A DNA stretch of 64,000 nt from Fragum whitleyi (Eukaryota > Mollusca > Bivalvia > Cardiida > Cardiidae): the NCBI GenBank assembly GCA_948146395.1, contig OX411556.1:930001-994000 (forward strand). The letters are read 5' to 3'. How positions within the stretch are numbered: the stretch's first letter is position 1; the number at the start of each line of letters is the position of its first letter. Of the stretch, positions 51,600-61,629 are shown piece by piece. The notes under the pieces were generated by a model. It was not told where the DNA came from. It made no database searches and saw only the letters and a program-made list of their open reading frames with translations. Both the position numbers and the translations under genes were made by a program.

Positions 51600-54500
51600 C
51601 AGCATCCCTGACCCCTTGTTATTCGATTTAATAGTAATTATTTAATCCTGATTTAATGTTAAATATTTTGGGTACCCATTTTTCGATCGACTGATGCGCC
51701 CATGCATTCATACCCACATCGTCCCAAACACTCGCGTTCGCTAGCTATGCATGTGCGCTTCAAATTGACACCGGTTTCGATGCCGTCTGATGCATCCGTC
51801 TGTGCGTTTATGCGGCATCCCTGACCCCTTGTTATTCGATTTAATAGTAATTATTTAATCCTGATTTAATGTTAAATATTTTGGGTACCCATTTTTCGAT
51901 CGACTGATGCGCCCATGCATTCATACCCACATCGCCCCAAACACGCGCGTTCGCTAGCTATGCAATTGCGCTTCAAATTGACACCGGTTTCGATGCCGTC
52001 TGATGCATCCGTCTGTGCGTTTATGCAGCATCCCTGACCCCTTGTTATTCGATTTAATAGTAATAATTTAATCCTGATTTAATGTTAAATATTTTGGGTA
52101 CCCATTTTTCGATCGACTGATGCGCCCATGCATTCATACCCACATCGTCCCAAACACTCGCGTTCGCTAGCTATGCATGTGCGCTTCAAATTGACACCTG
52201 TTTCGATGCCGTCTGATGCATCCGTCTGTGCGTTTATGCAGCATCCCTGACCCCTTGTTATTCGATTTAATAGTAATTATTTAATCCTGATTTAATATTA
52301 AATATTTTGGGTACCCATTTTTCGATCGACTGATGCGCCCATGCATTCATACCCACATCGTCCCAAACACGCGCGTTCACTAGCTATGCATGTGCGCTTC
52401 AAATTGACACCGGTTTCGATGCCGTCTGATGCATCCGTCTGTGCGTTTATGCAGCATCCCTGACCCCTTGTTATTCGATTTAATAGTAATTATTTAATCC
52501 TGATTTAATGTTAAATATTTTGGGTACCCATTTTTCGATCGACTGATGCGCCCATGCATTCATACCCATATCGTCCAAAACACTCGCTTTCGCTAGCTAT
52601 GCATGTGCGCTTCAAATTGACACCGGTTTCGATGCCGTCTGATGCATCCGTCTGTGCGTTTATGCAGCATCCCTGACCCCTTGTTATTCGATTTAATAGT
52701 AATTATTTAATCCTGATTTAATGTTAAATATTTTTGGTACCCATTTTTCGATCGACTGATGCGCCCATGCACTCATACCCACATCGTCCCAAACACGCGC
52801 GTTCACTAGCTATGAATGTGCGCTTCAAATTGACACCGGTTTCGATGCCGTCTGATGCATCCGTCTGTGCTATTATGCAGCATCCCTGACCCCTTGTTAT
52901 TCGATTTAATAGTAATTATTTAATCCTGATTTAATGTTAAATATTTTGGGTACCCATTTTTCGATCGACTGATGCGCCCATGCATTCATACCCACATCGC
53001 CCCAAACACGCGCGTTCGCTAGCTATGCATGTGCGCTTCAAATTGACACCGGTTTCGATGCCGTCTGATGCATCCGTCTGTGCGTTTATGCAGCATCCCT
53101 GACCCCTTGTTATTCGATTTAATAGTAATTATTTAATCCTGATTTAATGTTAAATATTTTGGGTACCCATTTTTCGATCGACTGATGCGCCCATGCATTC
53201 ATACCCACATCGTCCCAAACACGCGCGTTCACTAGCTATGAATGTGCGCTTCAAATTGACACCGGTTTCGATGCCGTCTGATGCATCCGTCTGTGCTATT
53301 ATGCAGCATCCCTGACCCCTTGTTATTCGATTTAATAGTAATTATTTAATCCTGATTTAATGTTAAATATTTTGGGTACCCATTTTTCGATCGACTGATG
53401 CGCCCATGCATTCATACCCACATCGTCCCAAACACTCGCGTTCGCTAGCTATGCATGTTCGCTTCAAATTGACACCGGTTTCGATGCCGTCTGATGCATC
53501 CGTCTGTGCGTTTATGCAGCATCCCTGACCCCTTGTTATTCGATTTAATAGTAATTATTTAATCCTGATTTAATGTTAAATATTTTGGGTACCCATTTTT
53601 CGATCGACTGATGCGCCCATGCACTCATACCCACATCGTCCCAAACACGCGCGTTCACTAGCTATGAATGTGCGCTTCAAATTGACACCGGTTTCGATGC
53701 CGTCTGATGCATCCGTCTGTGCTATTATGCAGCATCCCTGACCCCTTGTTATTCGATTTAATAGTAATTATTTAATCCTGATTTAATGTTAAATATTTTG
53801 GGTACCCATTTTTCGATCGACTGATGCGCCCATGCATTCATACCCACATCGCCCCAAACACGCGCTTTCGCTAGCTATGCATGTGCGCTTCAAATTGACA
53901 CCGGTTTCGATGCCGTCTGATGCATCCGTCTGTGCGTTTATGCAGCATCCCTGACCCCTTGTTATTCGATTTAATAGTAATTATTTAATCCTGATTTAAT
54001 GTTAAATATTTTGGGTACCCATTTTTCGATCGACTGATGCGCCCATGCATTCATACCCACATCGTCCCAAACACGCGCGTTCACTAGCTATGAATGTGCG
54101 CTTCAAATTGACACCGGTTTCGATGCCGTCTGATCCATCCGTCTGTGCTATTATGCAGCATCCCTGACCCCTTGTTATTCGATTTAATAGTAATTATTTA
54201 ATCCTGATTTAATGTTAAATATTTTGGCAACCCATTTTTCGATCGACTGATGCGCCCATGCATTCATACCCACATCGCCCCAAGCACGCGCGTTCACTAG
54301 CTATGAATGTGCGCTTCAAATTGACACCGGTTTCGATGCCGTCTGATGCATCCGTCTGTGCGTTTATGCAGCATCCCTGACCCCTTGTTTTTCGATTTAA
54401 TAGTAATTATTTAATCCTGATTTAATGTTAAATATTTTGGGTACCCATTTTTCGATCGACTGATGCGCCCATGCATTCATACCCACATCGCCCCAAACAC

Positions 54501-56600
54501 GCGCGTTCGCTAGCTATGCATGTGCGCTTCAAATTGACACCGGTTTCGATGCCGTCTGATGAATCCGTCTGTGCGTTTATGCAGCATCCCTGACCCCTTG
54601 TTATTCGATTTAATAGTAATTATTTAATCCTGATTTAATGTTAAATATTTTGGGTACCCATTTTTCGATCGACTGATGCGCCCATGCATTCATACCCACA
54701 TCGTCCCAAACACTCGCGTTCGCTAGCTATGCATGTGCGCTTCAAATTGACACCGGTTTCGATGCCGTCTGATGCATCCGTCTGTGCGTTTATGCAGCAT
54801 CCCTGACCCCTTGTTATTCGATTTAATAATAATTATTTAATCCTGATTTAATGTTAAATATTTTGGGTACCCATTTTTCGATCGACTGATGTGCCCATGC
54901 ATTCATACCCACATCGTCCCAAACACGCGCGTTCACTAGCTATGCATGTGCGCTTCAAATTGACACCGGTTTCGATGCCGTCTGATGCATCCGTCTGTGC
55001 GTTTAAGCAGCATCCCTGACCCCTTGTTATTCGATTTAATAGAAATTATTTAATCCTGATTTAATGTTAAATATTTTGGGTACCCATTTTTCGATCGACT
55101 GATGCGCCCATGCATTCTTACCAACATCGCCCAAAACACGCGCGTTCGCTAGCTATGCATGTGCGCTTCAAATTGACACCGGTTTCGATGCCGTCTGATG
55201 CATCCGTCTGTGCGTTTATGCAGCATCCCTGACCCCTTGTTATTCGATTTAATAGTAATTATTTAATCCTGATTTAATGTTAAATATTTTGGGTACCCAT
55301 TTTTCGATCGACTGATGCGCCCATGCACTCATACCCACATCGTCCCAAACACGCGCGTTCACTAGCTATGCATGTGCGCTTCAAATTGACACCGGTTTCG
55401 ATGCCGTCTGATGCATCCGTCTGTGCGTTTATGCAGCATCCCTGACCCCTTGTTATTCGATTTAATAGTAATTATTTAATCCTGATTTAATGTTAAATAT
55501 TTTGGGTACCCATTTTTCGATCGACTGATGCGCCCATGCATTCATACCCACATCGTCCCAAACACTCGCGTTCGCTAGCTATGCATGTGCGCTTCAAATT
55601 GACACCGGTTTCGATGCCGTCTGATGCATCCGTCTGTGCGTTTATGCAGCATCCCTGACCCCTTGTTATTCGATTTAATAGTAATTATTTAATCCTGATT
55701 TAATGTTAAATATTTTGGGTACCCATTTTTCGATCGACTGATGCGCCCATGCATTCATACCCACATCGTCCCAAACACTCGCGTTCGCTAGCTATGCATG
55801 TGCGCTTCAAATTGACACCTGTTTCGATGCCGTCTGATGCATCCGTCTGTGCGTTTATGCAGCATCCCTGACCCCTTGTTATTCGATTTAATAGTAATTA
55901 TTTAATCCTGATTTAATATTAAATATTTTGGGTACCCATTTTTCGATCGACTGATGCGCCCATGCATTCATACCCACATCGTCCCAAACACGCGCGTTCA
56001 CTAGCTATGCATGTGCGCTTCAAATTGACACCGGTTTCGATGCCGTCTGATGCATCCGTCTGTGCGTTTATGCAGCATCCCTGACCCCTTGTTATTCGAT
56101 TTAATAGTAATTATTTAATCCTGATTTAATGTTAAATATTTTGGGTACCCATTTTTCGATCGACTGATGCGCCCATGCATTCATACCCATATCGTCCAAA
56201 ACACTCGCGTTCGCTAGCTATGCATGTGCGCTTCAAATTGACACCGGTTTCGATGCCGTCTGATGCATCCGTCTGTGCGTTTATGCAGCATCCCTGACCC
56301 CTTGTTATTCGATTTAATAGTAATTATTTAATCCTGATTTAATGTTAAATATTTTTGGTACCCATTTTTCGATCGACTGATGCGCCCATGCACTCATACC
56401 CACATCGTCCCAAACACGCGCGTTTTCTAGCTATGAATGTGCGCTTCCAATTGACACCGGTTTCGATGCCGTCTGATGCATCCGTCTGTGCTATTATGCA
56501 GCATCCCTGACCCCTTGTTATTCGATTTAATAGTAATTATTTAATCCTGATTTAATGTTAAATATTTTGGGTACCCATTTTTCGATCGACTGATGCGCCC
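51600..56600 (+). repeat. 23-monomer (4899 bp) higher-order unit, copy 1
   Basis: Offset to copy 2 is exactly 4899 bases (23 x 213) at every marker checked: TGCGGCATCC (51811), TGCAATTGCG (51961), CTCGCTTTCGC (52584), TGATCCATCC (54131), TTTGGCAACCC (54223), GATGAATCCG (54560), CTGATGTGCCC (54887), GTTTAAGCAGC (55002), AGAAATTATT (55041), ACCAACATCG (55120) and CGTTTTCTAGC (56421). The only difference found by eye is T at 53866 against G at 58765. It is bounded on the left by mismatch at 51533-51592 and on the right near 56610-56630. Confidence 0.93.
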
Positions 56601-59600
56601 ATGCATTCATACCCACATCGTCCCAAACACTCGCGTTCGCTAGCTATGCATGTGCGCTTCAAATTGACACCGGTTTCGATGCCGTCTGATGCATCCGTCT
56701 GTGCGTTTATGCGGCATCCCTGACCCCTTGTTATTCGATTTAATAGTAATTATTTAATCCTGATTTAATGTTAAATATTTTGGGTACCCATTTTTCGATC
56801 GACTGATGCGCCCATGCATTCATACCCACATCGCCCCAAACACGCGCGTTCGCTAGCTATGCAATTGCGCTTCAAATTGACACCGGTTTCGATGCCGTCT
56901 GATGCATCCGTCTGTGCGTTTATGCAGCATCCCTGACCCCTTGTTATTCGATTTAATAGTAATAATTTAATCCTGATTTAATGTTAAATATTTTGGGTAC
57001 CCATTTTTCGATCGACTGATGCGCCCATGCATTCATACCCACATCGTCCCAAACACTCGCGTTCGCTAGCTATGCATGTGCGCTTCAAATTGACACCTGT
57101 TTCGATGCCGTCTGATGCATCCGTCTGTGCGTTTATGCAGCATCCCTGACCCCTTGTTATTCGATTTAATAGTAATTATTTAATCCTGATTTAATATTAA
57201 ATATTTTGGGTACCCATTTTTCGATCGACTGATGCGCCCATGCATTCATACCCACATCGTCCCAAACACGCGCGTTCACTAGCTATGCATGTGCGCTTCA
57301 AATTGACACCGGTTTCGATGCCGTCTGATGCATCCGTCTGTGCGTTTATGCAGCATCCCTGACCCCTTGTTATTCGATTTAATAGTAATTATTTAATCCT
57401 GATTTAATGTTAAATATTTTGGGTACCCATTTTTCGATCGACTGATGCGCCCATGCATTCATACCCATATCGTCCAAAACACTCGCTTTCGCTAGCTATG
57501 CATGTGCGCTTCAAATTGACACCGGTTTCGATGCCGTCTGATGCATCCGTCTGTGCGTTTATGCAGCATCCCTGACCCCTTGTTATTCGATTTAATAGTA
57601 ATTATTTAATCCTGATTTAATGTTAAATATTTTTGGTACCCATTTTTCGATCGACTGATGCGCCCATGCACTCATACCCACATCGTCCCAAACACGCGCG
57701 TTCACTAGCTATGAATGTGCGCTTCAAATTGACACCGGTTTCGATGCCGTCTGATGCATCCGTCTGTGCTATTATGCAGCATCCCTGACCCCTTGTTATT
57801 CGATTTAATAGTAATTATTTAATCCTGATTTAATGTTAAATATTTTGGGTACCCATTTTTCGATCGACTGATGCGCCCATGCATTCATACCCACATCGCC
57901 CCAAACACGCGCGTTCGCTAGCTATGCATGTGCGCTTCAAATTGACACCGGTTTCGATGCCGTCTGATGCATCCGTCTGTGCGTTTATGCAGCATCCCTG
58001 ACCCCTTGTTATTCGATTTAATAGTAATTATTTAATCCTGATTTAATGTTAAATATTTTGGGTACCCATTTTTCGATCGACTGATGCGCCCATGCATTCA
58101 TACCCACATCGTCCCAAACACGCGCGTTCACTAGCTATGAATGTGCGCTTCAAATTGACACCGGTTTCGATGCCGTCTGATGCATCCGTCTGTGCTATTA
58201 TGCAGCATCCCTGACCCCTTGTTATTCGATTTAATAGTAATTATTTAATCCTGATTTAATGTTAAATATTTTGGGTACCCATTTTTCGATCGACTGATGC
58301 GCCCATGCATTCATACCCACATCGTCCCAAACACTCGCGTTCGCTAGCTATGCATGTTCGCTTCAAATTGACACCGGTTTCGATGCCGTCTGATGCATCC
58401 GTCTGTGCGTTTATGCAGCATCCCTGACCCCTTGTTATTCGATTTAATAGTAATTATTTAATCCTGATTTAATGTTAAATATTTTGGGTACCCATTTTTC
58501 GATCGACTGATGCGCCCATGCACTCATACCCACATCGTCCCAAACACGCGCGTTCACTAGCTATGAATGTGCGCTTCAAATTGACACCGGTTTCGATGCC
58601 GTCTGATGCATCCGTCTGTGCTATTATGCAGCATCCCTGACCCCTTGTTATTCGATTTAATAGTAATTATTTAATCCTGATTTAATGTTAAATATTTTGG
58701 GTACCCATTTTTCGATCGACTGATGCGCCCATGCATTCATACCCACATCGCCCCAAACACGCGCGTTCGCTAGCTATGCATGTGCGCTTCAAATTGACAC
58801 CGGTTTCGATGCCGTCTGATGCATCCGTCTGTGCGTTTATGCAGCATCCCTGACCCCTTGTTATTCGATTTAATAGTAATTATTTAATCCTGATTTAATG
58901 TTAAATATTTTGGGTACCCATTTTTCGATCGACTGATGCGCCCATGCATTCATACCCACATCGTCCCAAACACGCGCGTTCACTAGCTATGAATGTGCGC
59001 TTCAAATTGACACCGGTTTCGATGCCGTCTGATCCATCCGTCTGTGCTATTATGCAGCATCCCTGACCCCTTGTTATTCGATTTAATAGTAATTATTTAA
59101 TCCTGATTTAATGTTAAATATTTTGGCAACCCATTTTTCGATCGACTGATGCGCCCATGCATTCATACCCACATCGCCCCAAGCACGCGCGTTCACTAGC
59201 TATGAATGTGCGCTTCAAATTGACACCGGTTTCGATGCCGTCTGATGCATCCGTCTGTGCGTTTATGCAGCATCCCTGACCCCTTGTTTTTCGATTTAAT
59301 AGTAATTATTTAATCCTGATTTAATGTTAAATATTTTGGGTACCCATTTTTCGATCGACTGATGCGCCCATGCATTCATACCCACATCGCCCCAAACACG
59401 CGCGTTCGCTAGCTATGCATGTGCGCTTCAAATTGACACCGGTTTCGATGCCGTCTGATGAATCCGTCTGTGCGTTTATGCAGCATCCCTGACCCCTTGT
59501 TATTCGATTTAATAGTAATTATTTAATCCTGATTTAATGTTAAATATTTTGGGTACCCATTTTTCGATCGACTGATGCGCCCATGCATTCATACCCACAT

Positions 59601-61500
59601 CGTCCCAAACACTCGCGTTCGCTAGCTATGCATGTGCGCTTCAAATTGACACCGGTTTCGATGCCGTCTGATGCATCCGTCTGTGCGTTTATGCAGCATC
59701 CCTGACCCCTTGTTATTCGATTTAATAATAATTATTTAATCCTGATTTAATGTTAAATATTTTGGGTACCCATTTTTCGATCGACTGATGTGCCCATGCA
59801 TTCATACCCACATCGTCCCAAACACGCGCGTTCACTAGCTATGCATGTGCGCTTCAAATTGACACCGGTTTCGATGCCGTCTGATGCATCCGTCTGTGCG
59901 TTTAAGCAGCATCCCTGACCCCTTGTTATTCGATTTAATAGAAATTATTTAATCCTGATTTAATGTTAAATATTTTGGGTACCCATTTTTCGATCGACTG
60001 ATGCGCCCATGCATTCTTACCAACATCGCCCAAAACACGCGCGTTCGCTAGCTATGCATGTGCGCTTCAAATTGACACCGGTTTCGATGCCGTCTGATGC
60101 ATCCGTCTGTGCGTTTATGCAGCATCCCTGACCCCTTGTTATTCGATTTAATAGTAATTATTTAATCCTGATTTAATGTTAAATATTTTGGGTACCCATT
60201 TTTCGATCGACTGATGCGCCCATGCACTCATACCCACATCGTCCCAAACACGCGCGTTCACTAGCTATGCATGTGCGCTTCAAATTGACACCGGTTTCGA
60301 TGCCGTCTGATGCATCCGTCTGTGCGTTTATGCAGCATCCCTGACCCCTTGTTATTCGATTTAATAGTAATTATTTAATCCTGATTTAATGTTAAATATT
60401 TTGGGTACCCATTTTTCGATCGACTGATGCGCCCATGCATTCATACCCACATCGTCCCAAACACTCGCGTTCGCTAGCTATGCATGTGCGCTTCAAATTG
60501 ACACCGGTTTCGATGCCGTCTGATGCATCCGTCTGTGCGTTTATGCAGCATCCCTGACCCCTTGTTATTCGATTTAATAGTAATTATTTAATCCTGATTT
60601 AATGTTAAATATTTTGGGTACCCATTTTTCGATCGACTGATGCGCCCATGCATTCATACCCACATCGTCCCAAACACTCGCGTTCGCTAGCTATGCATGT
60701 GCGCTTCAAATTGACACCTGTTTCGATGCCGTCTGATGCATCCGTCTGTGCGTTTATGCAGCATCCCTGACCCCTTGTTATTCGATTTAATAGTAATTAT
60801 TTAATCCTGATTTAATATTAAATATTTTGGGTACCCATTTTTCGATCGACTGATGCGCCCATGCATTCATACCCACATCGTCCCAAACACGCGCGTTCAC
60901 TAGCTATGCATGTGCGCTTCAAATTGACACCGGTTTCGATGCCGTCTGATGCATCCGTCTGTGCGTTTATGCAGCATCCCTGACCCCTTGTTATTCGATT
61001 TAATAGTAATTATTTAATCCTGATTTAATGTTAAATATTTTGGGTACCCATTTTTCGATCGACTGATGCGCCCATGCATTCATACCCATATCGTCCAAAA
61101 CACTCGCGTTCGCTAGCTATGCATGTGCGCTTCAAATTGACACCGGTTTCGATGCCGTCTGATGCATCCGTCTGTGCGTTTATGCAGCATCCCTGACCCC
61201 TTGTTATTCGATTTAATAGTAATTATTTAATCCTGATTTAATGTTAAATATTTTTGGTACCCATTTTTCGATCGACTGATGCGCCCATGCACTCATACCC
61301 ACATCGTCCCAAACACGCGCGTTTTCTAGCTATGAATGTGCGCTTCCAATTGACACCGGTTTCGATGCCGTCTGATGCATCCGTCTGTGCTATTATGCAG
61401 CATCCCTGACCCCTTGTTATTCGATTTAATAGTAATTATTTAATCCTGATTTAATGTTAAATATTTTGGGTACCCATTTTTCGATCGACTGATGCGCCCA
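56500..61500 (+). repeat. 23-monomer (4899 bp) higher-order unit, copy 2
   Basis: This repeats copy 1 at +4899: 56710, 56860, 57483, 59030, 59122, 59459, 59786, 59901, 59940, 60019 and 61320. No length change separates the two. The last shared marker pair is the CGTTTTCTAGC / CTTCCAATTG / GCTATTATG set (56421-56494 and 61320-61393). After it, copy 2 continues with a class C junction near 61519 where copy 1 has class A near 56620. It is the largest and cleanest higher-order duplication in the window and looks very recent, if the assembly is right. Confidence 0.93.
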
Positions 61501-61629
61501 TGCATTCATACCCACATCGCCCCAAACACGCGCGTTCGCTAGCTATGCATGTGCGCTTCAAATTGACACCGGTTTCGATGCCGTCTGATGCATCCGTCTG
61601 TGCGTTTATGCAGCATCCCTGACCCCTTG

